A program made the translations under genes and the position numbers. A stretch of 64,000 nt of DNA, taken from assembly GCA_040216885.1 (NCBI GenBank), contig JAVJOG010000027.1, positions 131,784 to 195,783 of the forward strand. Reading direction: 5' to 3'. How positions within the stretch are numbered: the stretch's first letter is position 1; every line of letters begins with the position of its first letter. The stretch is from Parvibaculum sp040216885 (GTDB lineage: Bacteria; Pseudomonadota; Alphaproteobacteria; Parvibaculales; Parvibaculaceae). Shown one piece after another: positions 17,241 through 26,236 of this stretch. A model generated the notes under the pieces. It saw only the letters and a program-made list of their open reading frames with translations. It made no database searches and was not told where the DNA came from.

Positions 17241-19787
17241 TTGACCGGCCCCGGACAAGACGAACGGAACGCCACGGAAACGCGAGCCACGCGGCTGCAG
17301 CCGCGCATCGAGCGGCGCGTACGGATCGCGCGCGCGCTGTTGACCTGGCAGGCTTTCTGGCCGGCGCTCTGGCCGGCGGGCGCCGTCGCCGGAGTGTTTC
17401 TGGTGATGGCCCTGTTCGGGGTGTTCGGCTTTCTGCCCCTGCCGCTGCATTGGGGGGCCCTCGCGGTCTTCGGCACGCTGATCGTCTGGACATTGTGGCG
17501 CGGCTTTCGCGGCTTCAAATGGCCGACACGGGCCGACGCTTTCCGTCATCTCGAGAAATCCTCCGGCCTGACCCATTCGCCGCTTTCGGCCTATGAGGAC
17601 GTTGCCGCGGAAACCACGGGCGACCCGGCACTATGGTCCGCCCACCGCAACTGGGTGAGCGAACAGCTGCGCAGGCTGCGCTTCAGCCTGCCGCAGCCGG
17701 ACCTTGCCCTGCACGATCCGCGCGCGCTGCGCGCCGCCGTGCTGCTGTTGCTCGTGGTCGCGATCGCCGGCACGGGCCCCGGCCGCACCGATCGCATCGC
17801 CGCTGCCCTGCTGCCGGGCGCGGGCGCCGGCGCGCAGGCCACCATCGAGGCATGGATCACACCGCCTTCCTATACCGGCAAGCCGCCGCTCTATCTCGAC
17901 CGCCGTGGCGACGAGGCACCGGTCGCGCAGACAGCGCTCGTCGCGCCGCAGGGCAGTGTTCTGTCGCTGCGCGTTCACGGACTACGGAACGCACCGGTTC
18001 TCGAAAGCCATGGCGGCGATACACGCGAGCGCCCCCAGGCGCTGAATACCGTCAGCGACGGCAATCACGCCATCGATGCCGAACTGGCAGAAACGACCGA
18101 CCTCGCGCTCACCGAAGGCGGCCGCATGATCCGCGGCTGGCGCATCGAGGTGACGCCCGACGAAGCGCCGACGATCGAACTGCGCGAACCGCTGACCCAA
18201 TCGGCATCCGGCGCCCTGCGTTTTGTCTACAAGGTGTCGGACGATTATGGAGTCGCACAAGCAGAAGCACACATCGAACTCGACCGCAGCGCCGGTCCGC
18301 AGATGGAGGAAGCGCGTCCCGCGGCCGAACCGCGCGTGACCGCGCCGCATGTGCAACTGCCCCTGCCTTCGCTGCGGCCGCGCGAGGCCGAGAGCGAGAC
18401 CTATGCAGACCTGACGCCGCATCCCTGGGCCGGACTGCCGGTGACGATCACGCTGGTGGTACGCGACGACGCGAATCAGGAAGGCATGAGCGAGTCCGTT
18501 GAGACGGTTCTGCCAGCGCGCGAATTCACCGACCCCTTGGCGCGCGCCATCGTCGAACAGCGCCGCCGCCTCGCCCTCGATCCGCGCTCGGGCGCCAGCG
18601 TCGCGCGCTTCATCGACAATTTCACGCAGGATGCCGATCGCTATATCGACGACAAAATCGTCTATCTGTCGCTACGCGCCGCCTATTGGCGGTTGACCGA
18701 AGCGCGGCGCGACGCCGACCTGACCGGTATTTTCGACCTCCTGTGGTCGGTGGCGCTGCATATCGAGGACGGAGACCTGTCGCTGGCCGAGCGCGACCTG
18801 CGCGACGCACAGAAGGCACTGGCCGACGCGCTGAGCCAGGGCGCCGGCGAAGACGAAATCGCGCGGCTGATGTCGGAATTGAAGGATGCCTTCAATCGCT
18901 ATATGGACGCGCTGACGGCGAACGGCAGTCAGATGCCCGAGATGCCGCAGATGAGCGATGCAATGTCGGACGCGCAGACCGTCGAACGCCAGCAACTCGA
19001 GGACATGCTGGACGCGATCGGCGAACTCGCCCAGAGCGGCGCGCGCGATCAGGCGCAGGCAATGCTGCAGCAGCTTCAGGCCATTCTCGAAAACCTGCAA
19101 TTGCCCGGACAGGCAGACCCGATGGCGCCCGGCGAACAGGCGATGGCACAAGCGATCGACCGGATGGGCGAAATGATCGCGAAACAGCGCGAGCTGATGG
19201 ACCGGACGTTCGGCGAAAGAGAACGCGGCGCCGGCGAGGACGGCATGGAGGGACAAGGCCCCGGCACCGGCGCACCAGGCCAGATGCCGCATGACGGCGC
19301 GGCCGGATCGGCCCCGTCACTCGAGGCATTGGCGGAAGCGCAACGCGCATTGCGCGACGAACTCGGCGATATCCTGCGGGGTCTCGGCGAGGGCGGCGCC
19401 GAGGTGCCGGGGGCGCTCGGTCATGCCGAAAGATCGATGCGCGACGCCGAGGAAAGGCTGGGCGACGGACGCCCCGACCGCGCCACCGGCTCGCAAGGCC
19501 AGGCCATCGACGAAATGCGCGCCGGCGCGCAGGCGCTTGCCGACAAATTGATGCAGGGCATGGCGGGGCGTCAGGAGGGGCAAGGACGCGGCCAGGCGCG
19601 CACCGACCCGTTCGGCCGGCCGATGCGCCAATCCGGCCCGGACATGGGCGCCGACGTCGCCGTGCCCGATAGGATCGACATGCAACGCGCGCGGGAAATT
19701 CTCGAAGAGCTGCGCCGCCGCGCCGCAGATCTCGGACGGCCGCGGATCGAACTCGATTATCTCGACCGGTTGCTCAGGCGCTTCTAG
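17241..19787 (+). CDS. TIGR02302/DUF4175-family large membrane protein with low-complexity C-terminus
   Basis: An 848-residue protein starting at TTG 17241 with a GGAG site. Two membrane helices lie near residues 35-100. A long mixed region follows, then a Gln/Met/Glu/Gly-rich C-terminal third of amphipathic helices (DAMSDAQTVERQQLEDML, MAGRQEGQGRG). This arrangement next to lysA is conserved in alphaproteobacteria under the name TIGR02302; its function is unknown. The stop codon overlaps the stop of convergent cpdR. Confidence 0.85.
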   Translation: MTGPGQDERNATETRATRLQPRIERRVRIARALLTWQAFWPALWPAGAVAGVFLVMALFGVFGFLPLPLHWGALAVFGTLIVWTLWRGFRGFKWPTRADAFRHLEKSSGLTHSPLSAYEDVAAETTGDPALWSAHRNWVSEQLRRLRFSLPQPDLALHDPRALRAAVLLLLVVAIAGTGPGRTDRIAAALLPGAGAGAQATIEAWITPPSYTGKPPLYLDRRGDEAPVAQTALVAPQGSVLSLRVHGLRNAPVLESHGGDTRERPQALNTVSDGNHAIDAELAETTDLALTEGGRMIRGWRIEVTPDEAPTIELREPLTQSASGALRFVYKVSDDYGVAQAEAHIELDRSAGPQMEEARPAAEPRVTAPHVQLPLPSLRPREAESETYADLTPHPWAGLPVTITLVVRDDANQEGMSESVETVLPAREFTDPLARAIVEQRRRLALDPRSGASVARFIDNFTQDADRYIDDKIVYLSLRAAYWRLTEARRDADLTGIFDLLWSVALHIEDGDLSLAERDLRDAQKALADALSQGAGEDEIARLMSELKDAFNRYMDALTANGSQMPEMPQMSDAMSDAQTVERQQLEDMLDAIGELAQSGARDQAQAMLQQLQAILENLQLPGQADPMAPGEQAMAQAIDRMGEMIAKQRELMDRTFGERERGAGEDGMEGQGPGTGAPGQMPHDGAAGSAPSLEALAEAQRALRDELGDILRGLGEGGAEVPGALGHAERSMRDAEERLGDGRPDRATGSQGQAIDEMRAGAQALADKLMQGMAGRQEGQGRGQARTDPFGRPMRQSGPDMGADVAVPDRIDMQRAREILEELRRRAADLGRPRIELDYLDRLLRRF

Positions 19788-20164
19788 CGGGGACTATCGA
19801 GCACTGTGGCGACGCGCATCACCAGCTCATCGAGCGTGAACGGTTTCAGCAGAATATCGTGGATGATCGCTTCGAGCCCGTGGGCGCGCTCGCGCTGATC
19901 GGAATAGCCTGTCATCAGCATGATGCGGAGCGCCGGCGCGTCGCGTGCGGCAGCGAGCGCCAGCGACACGCCGTCCATGACCGGCATCAGAATGTCGGTC
20001 AGCAGGAGATCGTGCGGCCGCCCGGCACCGCGGGCCTGCGACAACGCCTCAAGCGCGGCGCTGCCGTCGCCCGCAACATCGACATCGTGGCCGGCGCCCT
20101 TGAGCGCCCGCATGACGAAAGTCCTGACATCGGGTTCGTCTTCGACGACAAGAATGCGGGCCAT
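19784..20164 (-). CDS. cpdR: CpdR-like single-domain response regulator
   Basis: This 126-residue receiver-only protein resembles CpdR, which in Caulobacter directs the ClpXP protease to the pole and enables cell-cycle proteolysis when unphosphorylated. The phosphoacceptor is Asp57 (LLLTDILMPVMDG), with the acidic pair near residues 8-10. The MLMTGYSDQRERAHGLEA stretch and the lysine in LLKPFTLDEL match CpdR. It is the last gene of a tight three-gene operon (zinc-ribbon protein, hpt, cpdR), two bases after hpt. An upstream ATG at 20254 would overlap hpt heavily and is rejected. Confidence 0.85.
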   Translation of the reverse strand: MARILVVEDEPDVRTFVMRALKGAGHDVDVAGDGSAALEALSQARGAGRPHDLLLTDILMPVMDGVSLALAAARDAPALRIMLMTGYSDQRERAHGLEAIIHDILLKPFTLDELVMRVATVLDSPR

Positions 20165-20166
20165 TC

Positions 20167-20712
20167 TCAGCGCTCCACAAAGCCGATAAACGGCAACTGA
20201 CGCCAGGCATGGGCGATGTCCATGCCGTAGCCGACAACAAACCGGTCGGGGCAATCGAAGCCGACAAAATCGGCGGTGACGTCGACGGCAAGCTTGCCGG
20301 GCTTGCGCAGCAACACGCAGCTCTTGACCGAGCGGGCGCCGCGTGCCGCCATCAGGTCGGCGGCGAAGGCAAGTGTGCGTCCCGATTCCAGAATGTCGTC
20401 GACGATCAGCACGTCGCGCCCGGCGATCTCGGCCTCGGTGTCGCGCAAGATCCGAACCTCTCCGAGCGAAAGCGTGCCCGTGCCGTAACTCGAAAGGCCG
20501 ATGAAATCCATGTCGGGTTCGGCGCCCGCTTCGTGCAGCGCGCGCAGGAGATCGGCGGCGAAAATGAAACTGCCCTTGAGTATCGGAACGACGAGCGGAT
20601 CGCGGCCCATCGCGGCGGCGATCTCGCCCGCCAGCGCGCGAACGCGCTTGCCGATTTCCTCCGCCGGGTAGAGTACGGAGATACGGGCGCCCGGCGGCGC
20701 GATCCGGCTCAA
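20167..20712 (-). CDS. hpt: Hypoxanthine phosphoribosyltransferase
   Basis: About 181 residues. The enzyme salvages hypoxanthine or guanine with PRPP to make IMP or GMP. The PRPP-binding motif VLIVDDILESGRTL and the N-terminal ILKGSFIFAADL are clear. The start is uncertain: TTG at 20712 (MSRIAPPGARIS) comes just after the stop of the zinc-ribbon gene, while ATG at 20742 would overlap that gene by 26 bases and has a poor ribosome site. It lies in operon with cpdR. Confidence 0.93.
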   Translation of the reverse strand: MSRIAPPGARISVLYPAEEIGKRVRALAGEIAAAMGRDPLVVPILKGSFIFAADLLRALHEAGAEPDMDFIGLSSYGTGTLSLGEVRILRDTEAEIAGRDVLIVDDILESGRTLAFAADLMAARGARSVKSCVLLRKPGKLAVDVTADFVGFDCPDRFVVGYGMDIAHAWRQLPFIGFVER

Positions 20713-20716
20713 GATG

Positions 20717-21601
20717 CTATTCCGCCGCGGGCGCGCCGCCATTGGGCGCAGCGTCGTCCTGTTCGCGGACGAAACGAACCTCGATGTCGCGCGCTTCGAC
20801 GGGCGGACTGGAGAGGCGGGTGATGAAATTCGTCGCCTCGCCGGGCGGCAATTCGTTTTGGCCGAGCGCCAGCGTCCAGTGATAGAGCTCTCTCTGTTCG
20901 TCATCGCGCAGCCCGACGCGCAGGCGCGGCAGAGCGACCGTCTTGCCGCTGACATTGACGATTTCACCGGAGACAGCCAGCACCGGCAGCCCCTCCTCTT
21001 CCTGCCGCTCATAGGCGACATTGCGGAATTCGAGGCCGCGCAGATTGACCGGGGCGCCGACCGCCGCATAGACCTTTGTGGTGGCAGGCCAGAACGAGGC
21101 AATGTCGGCGCGCCATTGATAGCCGCCCGCAAGCGTGCCGCCGACAAAGAGCGCCAGGACAACCCAGCCGGCGGCGTTGAGAACCTTGCCGCGCCGCATG
21201 GAAGCCGCGCGCCGGACCTGGGCGCGGAACCGGTTGCCGATATCCGCAGTGGCGCTGGTGGACGCCGCAGCGGGCGCATCGCTGAAAACCACATCGTCGT
21301 CGCTGGCGGGCGCGGGCGGCCCTTCCGCCGCCTTGTCCGACGCGGGCGCTTCCGCAGCAGGCACGGGTTTCTCACCGAAAATTTTCTTGCGCGACGCGGC
21401 CGCCGCAAAGACCGGCGCCGGCGCGGCGTCCTCGACCGGCGCGGGCTCGGCCCCGGCAGGCGGGCTCTCGTCGAGATCGGCGGGCGGCGCCTGATGCCAG
21501 CTCTGGCCGCATTTGGCGCAGCGCACTTTCCGTCCCGACGGTGCAAAGGACGAAGCCTCCACCGGGTATCGCGTCGAGCAGGACGGGCAGGTGATGATCA
21601 T
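20717..21601 (-). CDS. Zinc-ribbon (MJ0042-type) membrane protein
   Basis: A 294-residue protein. The N-terminus has a zinc ribbon with Cys5, Cys8, Cys28 and Cys31 (ITCPSC ... RCAKC). An acidic Ala/Pro-rich linker of about 100 residues follows, then one membrane helix near 140-160, then a periplasmic C-terminal domain resembling DUF3426 (VSGEIVNVSGKTVALPRLRVGL). The role is unknown. The start MIITCPSC at 21601 is the usual start of this family. It is divergent from ftsE and leads the hpt-cpdR operon. Confidence 0.85.
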   Translation of the reverse strand: MIITCPSCSTRYPVEASSFAPSGRKVRCAKCGQSWHQAPPADLDESPPAGAEPAPVEDAAPAPVFAAAASRKKIFGEKPVPAAEAPASDKAAEGPPAPASDDDVVFSDAPAAASTSATADIGNRFRAQVRRAASMRRGKVLNAAGWVVLALFVGGTLAGGYQWRADIASFWPATTKVYAAVGAPVNLRGLEFRNVAYERQEEEGLPVLAVSGEIVNVSGKTVALPRLRVGLRDDEQRELYHWTLALGQNELPPGEATNFITRLSSPPVEARDIEVRFVREQDDAAPNGGAPAAE

Positions 21602-21816
21602 CCGGAACATTCGCTTTGGCATTAAAGAATACAGGCCGCGATCGGAGCGTAGCGCGCCCGGCCACGATCCGCATTTCCACAAGCCTATTGAAAGCCGCAC
21701 CATGGTTAAAGGCGCGTTAAGAGAAGGCCGTCAAAAGCTCGAAAAGCGAGGCAGGACGCCGTTTTTCGCGTCGCCGGTCTGCTTGGGCGCCACGGTTCCA
21801 TGATACCGTCGCTGCC

Positions 21817-22476
21817 ATGATTCGCTTCGAAAATGTGGGCATGCGTTACGGCATGGGACCGGAAGTGCTGCGCGACGTGAGTTTTCACCTCGCGCCGGCC
21901 TCCTTTCATTTCCTGACCGGACCGTCGGGCGCCGGCAAGACATCGCTGCTGAAGCTGATGTTTCTGGCGACGCGGCCCTCGCGCGGCCTGATCACGATGT
22001 TCGGCAAGGACATCGCGACGCTGCCGCGCGCCGAGCTGCCGCCGCTGCGCCGTCGCATCGGCGTCGTCTTTCAGGAGTTCCGGCTGCTCGACCACCTGAC
22101 GACCTATGAGAACGTGGCGCTGCCGCTGAAAATCCAGGGCCGGGGCGAAGACAGCTACCGGGCCGATGTCGAGGAACTCCTCGCATGGGTCGGTCTCGGC
22201 GACCGCATGAGCGCCCGGCCGCCGACACTATCGGGCGGCGAGAAGCAGCGTGCCGCTATTGCCCGCGCCGTCGTCGCCCAACCCGACCTGTTGCTGGCCG
22301 ACGAACCGACCGGCAATGTCGACCCCGAAATGGGCCAGCGCCTGTTGCGCCTCTTCGTCGAACTCAACCGCCTCGGCACCTCCGTGCTGATCGCAACCCA
22401 TGACCGCGCACTGGTGGAAACGGCGGGTGCGCCGGAACTGGTGCTGGACAAGGGAGGGCTGACGATCCGTGGCTGA
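21817..22476 (+). CDS. ftsE: Cell division ATP-binding protein FtsE
   Basis: This 219-residue ABC ATPase pairs with FtsX in the divisome and controls septal peptidoglycan hydrolases. Walker A is GPSGAGKT (about 33-40), the ABC signature LSGGEKQR, and Walker B LLLADEPTGNVD, followed by the switch His in THD. It overlaps ftsX by 8 bases. Confidence 0.97.
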   Translation: MIRFENVGMRYGMGPEVLRDVSFHLAPASFHFLTGPSGAGKTSLLKLMFLATRPSRGLITMFGKDIATLPRAELPPLRRRIGVVFQEFRLLDHLTTYENVALPLKIQGRGEDSYRADVEELLAWVGLGDRMSARPPTLSGGEKQRAAIARAVVAQPDLLLADEPTGNVDPEMGQRLLRLFVELNRLGTSVLIATHDRALVETAGAPELVLDKGGLTIRG

Positions 22477-23428
22477 GACCTTGCGTCGCCCAGACCCCGC
22501 CCCGACCTTTCACGGCGAACCGCGCGGCTTCGGCGCCGCCCTTGCCGGCCTGCTGGTCGAGACCCGAAGCGTGATGCCGGCCGCCGGCGCGACCGGTCTT
22601 TCGCTGGTGCTGGTCATCGCGGCCATGTGCTTCCTCGCAAGCCTCGCGCTCGGCGCCGCGCTCTCGGTCGAACGCATGGCCAGCGACTGGACGAGCGATC
22701 TTGCCGGTGCACTCACCGTGCAGATCAAACCTTCGCCCGACACACCGCCGGAGGAGCAGATCGACGCCGTGATGGAAGTGCTCGACGGAACACCGGGCGT
22801 TCTTTCGGCAACCGCGTTTTCCCGCGCCGACACAGAGGCACTGCTCGAACCATGGCTCGGCGCGGGCAATGTTACCGCGGACCTGCCGCTGCCGCGCCTC
22901 GTCGATATTCGCATCGATACCGCGGCGCCTCCCGATCTTTCGGCGCTTGCCGGCGCCATCGCCGCCGCCGCGCCGGGCGCGACGCTCGACACGCACCGGC
23001 AATGGCGCACCGAATTGCGCCGCGCGGCGCGCGCCGCCATTTTTCTCGCTTACGGAATTCTCGCCGCCGTCGCCGCAACGACGATCGCGATCGTGACGTT
23101 CGCGACACGCGCCGGATTGTCGGCAAACCGCGATGTCGTGGAAGTGCTGCACCTGATCGGTGCGCGCGACAAATTTATTGCCGCCGAAGTGCAGCGGCAC
23201 TTCCTGCATCTCGGGTTTCGTGGCGGCCTGATCGGACTTGCGCTCTCGGTCGTGACCTTCCTGGCACTCAACCTGACCGGTGGCGGCGACGGATTGTTCA
23301 TGGTCCCCATATCGGGCCTCCAGCCGGAGCACTATCCGGTGCTGGCCGCCGTGCCCTTCGCGGCCGCGGCGGTTGCCGTCGCGACGGCGCGGATAACGGT
23401 CATGCGCAGCCTCGAACGCATGCTCTGA
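22469..23428 (+). CDS. ftsX: Cell division protein FtsX
   Basis: The 319-residue membrane partner of FtsE. It has a cytoplasmic N-terminus, a first helix (about 35-58), a periplasmic domain (about 60-180) and three more helices in the C-terminal half, with AGLSANRDVVEVLHLIGARD as the conserved loop that contacts FtsE. The start is GTG at 22469, inside the end of ftsE, indicating translational coupling. Confidence 0.95.
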   Translation: MAETLRRPDPAPTFHGEPRGFGAALAGLLVETRSVMPAAGATGLSLVLVIAAMCFLASLALGAALSVERMASDWTSDLAGALTVQIKPSPDTPPEEQIDAVMEVLDGTPGVLSATAFSRADTEALLEPWLGAGNVTADLPLPRLVDIRIDTAAPPDLSALAGAIAAAAPGATLDTHRQWRTELRRAARAAIFLAYGILAAVAATTIAIVTFATRAGLSANRDVVEVLHLIGARDKFIAAEVQRHFLHLGFRGGLIGLALSVVTFLALNLTGGGDGLFMVPISGLQPEHYPVLAAVPFAAAAVAVATARITVMRSLERML

Positions 23429-23555
23429 GAGCGCCTTCGAGGGCCTCCCGGTGTCCGGCTTGCCATACCTTGGTCCCCGGCGGGTATGCTAGACTGCCAC
23501 CTTCGACAAAGCGCCGGCAGCATCGGCCGGCACACAAGACAAAACGGCGCGACCG

Positions 23556-24197
23556 ATGGAGATGGATACGGGCATGAGGGCCGGCGACACGCCGCGAGAC
23601 GACAGAAGCCGGCGCATCGTCCGCATCGGGGCGGGCCTTGCGGCGCTGCTCGCGGTCGCCTATGCGGGCGGCTTCTTTCTCTTCACCGCCGAGCTTCACC
23701 GCACACCGCCCGCCGATGTGCCCGTGGCGGACGGCATCGTCGCGCTGACCGGCGGACCCGACCGCATCACCGTCGCCTACCGGCTGCTCGACGAGGGCAA
23801 GGGCATGCGGCTGCTGATCACCGGCGTACATCCCGACGTGACGCCCGTATCGCTGAAGAACATCGTGCCGGGCGAGGCCGAAAAATTCGATTGCTGCGTC
23901 GACCTCGGACGGATGGCCGAGAACACCATCGGCAACGCCGCTGAAGCCGCCGACTGGGTGCGCCGCAACGACTACCGCTCGGTGATCCTCGTCACCAGCA
24001 CCTACCACCTGCCGCGTGCGCGGCTGGAACTGAGCCGCGCCATGCCGGCGGTGGAAATTGTGGCTTATCCGGTTTTTCAGGACACGCTGCATCTCGACGG
24101 CTGGTGGGCCTATCCGGGCACCACGCGGCTGCTGGTCTCCGAGTACACGAAGTTTCTGCTCGCACTGGCCTATCGCCAGTCCTCCATGCCGTCCTGA
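23556..24197 (+). CDS. YdcF/SanA-family (DUF218) membrane-anchored protein
   Basis: About 213 residues: one N-terminal membrane helix (around 25-47) and a DUF218 domain with GIVALTGGPDRI, LLITGVH, ENTIGNAAEAADW and VTSTYHLPRARLEL. The family is linked to envelope and exopolysaccharide functions but has no settled activity. Start is uncertain among ATG codons at 23556, 23562 and 23574; the last has a GGAG about 11 bases ahead. It follows ftsX and precedes plsC, an order I recall from other alphaproteobacteria. Confidence 0.85.
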   Translation: MEMDTGMRAGDTPRDDRSRRIVRIGAGLAALLAVAYAGGFFLFTAELHRTPPADVPVADGIVALTGGPDRITVAYRLLDEGKGMRLLITGVHPDVTPVSLKNIVPGEAEKFDCCVDLGRMAENTIGNAAEAADWVRRNDYRSVILVTSTYHLPRARLELSRAMPAVEIVAYPVFQDTLHLDGWWAYPGTTRLLVSEYTKFLLALAYRQSSMPS

Positions 24198-24225
24198 ACG
24201 GCCTTCCGCGTAGAGGATCCCGTCC

Positions 24226-24975
24226 GTGCTCTGGCTCCGTTCCGCCGCCTTCAATCTCACCTTCTATGCAATGTCGGTCGTCGCCGTGATCGCGGCAACG
24301 CCCGCCCTCGTCTTGCCGCGCCGTTTCACCCATGGCGCGATCCGCTGGTGGTCGCACACGACGCTTTGGCTGCTGCGCGTCCTCGCCGGCACGAATTACG
24401 AGGTACGGGGAACGCTGCCGGAGGGCGCGGTGCTCGTCGCCTCCAAGCACCAGTCGATGTGGGACACCATCGCGATGACGGCGATCCTCGACCGCCCCGC
24501 GATGGTGCTGAAGCGCGAACTCCTGTGGATTCCCTTTTACGGCTGGTACGCACAGAAGGCCCGCATGATCGCCATCGACCGCGGGGCCGCGTCGCAGGCG
24601 ATCCGCCGCCTGATCGCGCAGGGCAAGGCAGCGCTCGCCGAAAAGCGCCCGATCGTGATTTTCCCCGAAGGCACACGCAGCGCCCCGGGCACCAAGCTCG
24701 ACTACAAGCCGGGCGTCGCCGCGCTCTACCGGCAGCTTGACGTTGCTTGCGTGCCCGCCGCGGTCAACTCCGGCTTCTTCTGGGGCCGGCGCGGCTTCCT
24801 GCGCCACCCCGGCACCATCATTGTCGAGTTTCTGGAGCCGATCCCGGCCGGCCTCGACCGCAAGAGCTTCATGGGAACGCTGGAGGCTCGCGTCGAAGCG
24901 GCGGCCGGACGTCTTCTCGCCGAAGCCCGCAGCGCCGGAACCTCTGTGGAAAAGCGCGCCGGTTCGAAACGCTGA
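24226..24975 (+). CDS. plsC: 1-acyl-sn-glycerol-3-phosphate acyltransferase
   Basis: The 249-residue membrane acyltransferase makes phosphatidic acid from lysophosphatidic acid. It has an N-terminal hydrophobic helix (about 7-30), the catalytic H-x4-D motif in KHQSMWDT, and the phosphate-binding FPEGTRS. It starts with GTG. A weak terminator-like hairpin follows immediately, and an IS1595-type insertion lies 49 bp after its stop. Confidence 0.93.
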   Translation: MLWLRSAAFNLTFYAMSVVAVIAATPALVLPRRFTHGAIRWWSHTTLWLLRVLAGTNYEVRGTLPEGAVLVASKHQSMWDTIAMTAILDRPAMVLKRELLWIPFYGWYAQKARMIAIDRGAASQAIRRLIAQGKAALAEKRPIVIFPEGTRSAPGTKLDYKPGVAALYRQLDVACVPAAVNSGFFWGRRGFLRHPGTIIVEFLEPIPAGLDRKSFMGTLEARVEAAAGRLLAEARSAGTSVEKRAGSKR

Positions 24976-25007
24976 AATCGGGGAAAACTCCGATTTATCC
25001 TGTTTTT
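24975..25007 (+). terminator. Probable terminator after plsC
   Basis: A 7-bp stem AAATCGG/CCGATTT with an 8-base loop ends at 24996, and a TGTTTTT tract follows at 25001-25007. The stem is short, so it may be weak. Confidence 0.45.
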
Positions 25008-25016
25008 CAATATCTT

Positions 25017-25024
25017 GTTTTAGG
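25017..25024. repeat. Target-site duplication, left copy (GTTTTAGG)
   Basis: The 8-bp GTTTTAGG directly before the left inverted repeat is repeated exactly at 27682-27689, directly after the right inverted repeat. Eight base pairs is the duplication length expected for IS1595-family elements. Confidence 0.93.
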
Positions 25025-25049
25025 CAAATATATCCCCCTCGAACATGGG
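25025..25049 (+). repeat. Left terminal inverted repeat of the IS1595 element
   Basis: Begins CAAATATATCCCC and ends ACATGGG. It differs from the reverse complement of the right end at three positions (14, 16 and 17). Confidence 0.93.
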
Positions 25050-25081
25050 CGCGGGTCGCCCCCCTAAAAAGGAAAGAAGCG

Positions 25082-25291
25082 ATGGGACTGATTCAACGTG
25101 AGTTGGACAAGATTTCGGCGGCGCTCAGAGACCCGAACGCCGCAGAAGCCTATGACAAGCTATATGCCGCCCAGCAGGCGCTTTCATGGGCGCTGGAGCC
25201 GGGGGGCTTCAAGCCGCCGTATCAGGCGGTTATGGGCATTCCGGGAGACTCAGAAGATTGTTCGGAGCATCCCCGTCCGCTTCCGTCTTGA
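25082..25291 (+). CDS. Small IS passenger ORF, function unknown
   Basis: A 69-residue acidic helical protein beginning MGLIQRELDKISAALRD, followed by YDKLYAAQQALSWAL and GFKPPYQAVMG. A GGAAAG ribosome site precedes the ATG by 6 bases. It lies 32 bp inside the left inverted repeat. I have a faint memory of similar small proteins at the same place in other IS1595 elements, but I cannot name a family. Its last 62 bases overlap the convergent DUF3892 gene. Confidence 0.6.
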   Translation: MGLIQRELDKISAALRDPNAAEAYDKLYAAQQALSWALEPGGFKPPYQAVMGIPGDSEDCSEHPRPLPS

Positions 25292-25508
25292 GGTATTTCC
25301 TGCCGTTCCGACTGGCGACGATAACCCATACGCTCTTGCCGCCGACGCTTACGTAGAAGCTCCATTCTCCGGTTTCGATGTAGTTGATCGCCTCGTTCAG
25401 TGTGAGCTTCCACTGCTTGGTGACGTAGCCGCCTACATGGGTAATTCGCTCATACGGGTCGTAACGATCATCTTTGTTAATGCACTTAATCTCTGCGGTG
25501 TTAGCCAT
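25230..25508 (-). CDS. DUF3892-like small protein (IS passenger)
   Basis: A 92-residue protein starting MANTAEIKCINKDDRYDPYERITHVGG (given in parts: MANTAEIKCINKDD, then RYDPYERITHVGG). A KQWKLTLNEAINYIETGEWSFYV-type segment and VWVIVASRNGRKYLKT follow. This pattern of Ile-Thr-Lys start, GG turn, W-lysine strand and AI-x-x-IE helix fits the DUF3892 family of unknown function. The start at 25508 has a strong AGGAGG site. An ORF extending upstream to 25826 lacks such a site. It is carried inside the IS element and is convergent with the 25082 ORF. Confidence 0.75.
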   Translation of the reverse strand: MANTAEIKCINKDDRYDPYERITHVGGYVTKQWKLTLNEAINYIETGEWSFYVSVGGKSVWVIVASRNGRKYLKTEADGDAPNNLLSLPECP

Positions 25509-25774
25509 TTCAACAGGCCTCCTGTGTGAATGGAGCGCCGTTGACTCAGGTCGCGAGTCAGGATTCTCTATGCCTATGCCGATAAGCAAGCCTCGCTTGG
25601 CGCTCCAAAAGCTGGCGAGGACCTGAAGAAAGGCCGGGGCTGCAACCCCGGCCTGATCTTCTCCAGACAGACCAAGCGCACATCCTGTCTCGATTCGGGT
25701 CACGCGGTCCAGATGTAGTATGCACCGACCACCACATATACCTTGGTGTAGCGATTCGACCTGAGGGGGTGAGC
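25509..25774. other. Divergent intergenic region of the IS element with a GC-rich hairpin
   Basis: No convincing gene is seen between the divergent DUF3892 and membrane-protein genes. A perfect 9-bp stem (AGGCCGGGG with CCCCGGCCT, loop CTGCAA) lies at 25631-25654. Read on the minus strand it is followed by TTTCTT, so it could terminate transcription entering from the right. The remaining DNA probably holds two promoters, but I could not pick unambiguous hexamers. Confidence 0.4.
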
Positions 25775-26236
25775 ATGGTTGGAGGTAAATTCGGGGAGGC
25801 TTGCCAGCCGGTCTGGAACGCACCATCTATAAACATAGAGACATGCTCGGCGCACACCGCACAGCCTGTCCAAACTCCAGATGCGATCGCCTATGCGGGC
25901 CAGATTGGCCGTCTTGATATTGTTAGCCTTGTGCTCGGATTAGTTGCTTTGGCTATTGGCATCGGGTCGATTGGCGGATTTTGGATGATTAGGTCTGCTG
26001 CGGTCCGTGCTGCCGAGGAAGAGGCTCGTAAGGAAATCAGAGAGTGCGCACCTGAAATCGTGAGAGAGTTCCTCGGAGAGAATCCTCAGATAATTGCTGA
26101 GGTCTTGCGTCAAAACCCAGAAATACTGATAAGTGCGGCACGCGAAGCGCAAACTAAGCTGCTTGGCGATCCAGACGGCGCCACCGCTAATGATATTGCT
26201 ACTGCGATGGAGGGCGACCCCAATGAAACTGCTTGA
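25775..26236 (+). CDS. IS passenger membrane protein with helical cytoplasmic tail
   Basis: A 153-residue protein. Residues 1-47 are polar, one membrane helix spans about 48-72 (IVSLVLGLVALAIGIGSIGG), and the rest is a charged, amphipathic helical tail (AAEEEARKEIRE, EIVREFLGENPQIIAEVLRQNPEIL). The ATG at 25775 has AGGGGG six bases ahead; a GTG at 25769 is an alternative. Its last 14 bases overlap the start of the metallopeptidase gene in another frame, so the two are translationally coupled and likely act together. I know no named family for it. A membrane tether or substrate for the peptidase is a reasonable inference. Confidence 0.75.
   Translation: MVGGKFGEACQPVWNAPSINIETCSAHTAQPVQTPDAIAYAGQIGRLDIVSLVLGLVALAIGIGSIGGFWMIRSAAVRAAEEEARKEIRECAPEIVREFLGENPQIIAEVLRQNPEILISAAREAQTKLLGDPDGATANDIATAMEGDPNETA

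Noticed and set aside
15756..17576. 606-codon open frame antisense to lysA
   Set aside because: Shadow of lysA, whose catalytic motifs are complete on the plus strand.
20167..21546. 459-codon frame joining hpt to upstream sequence
   Set aside because: Only the last 180 codons are hpt-like. The rest lies out of frame within the zinc-ribbon gene.
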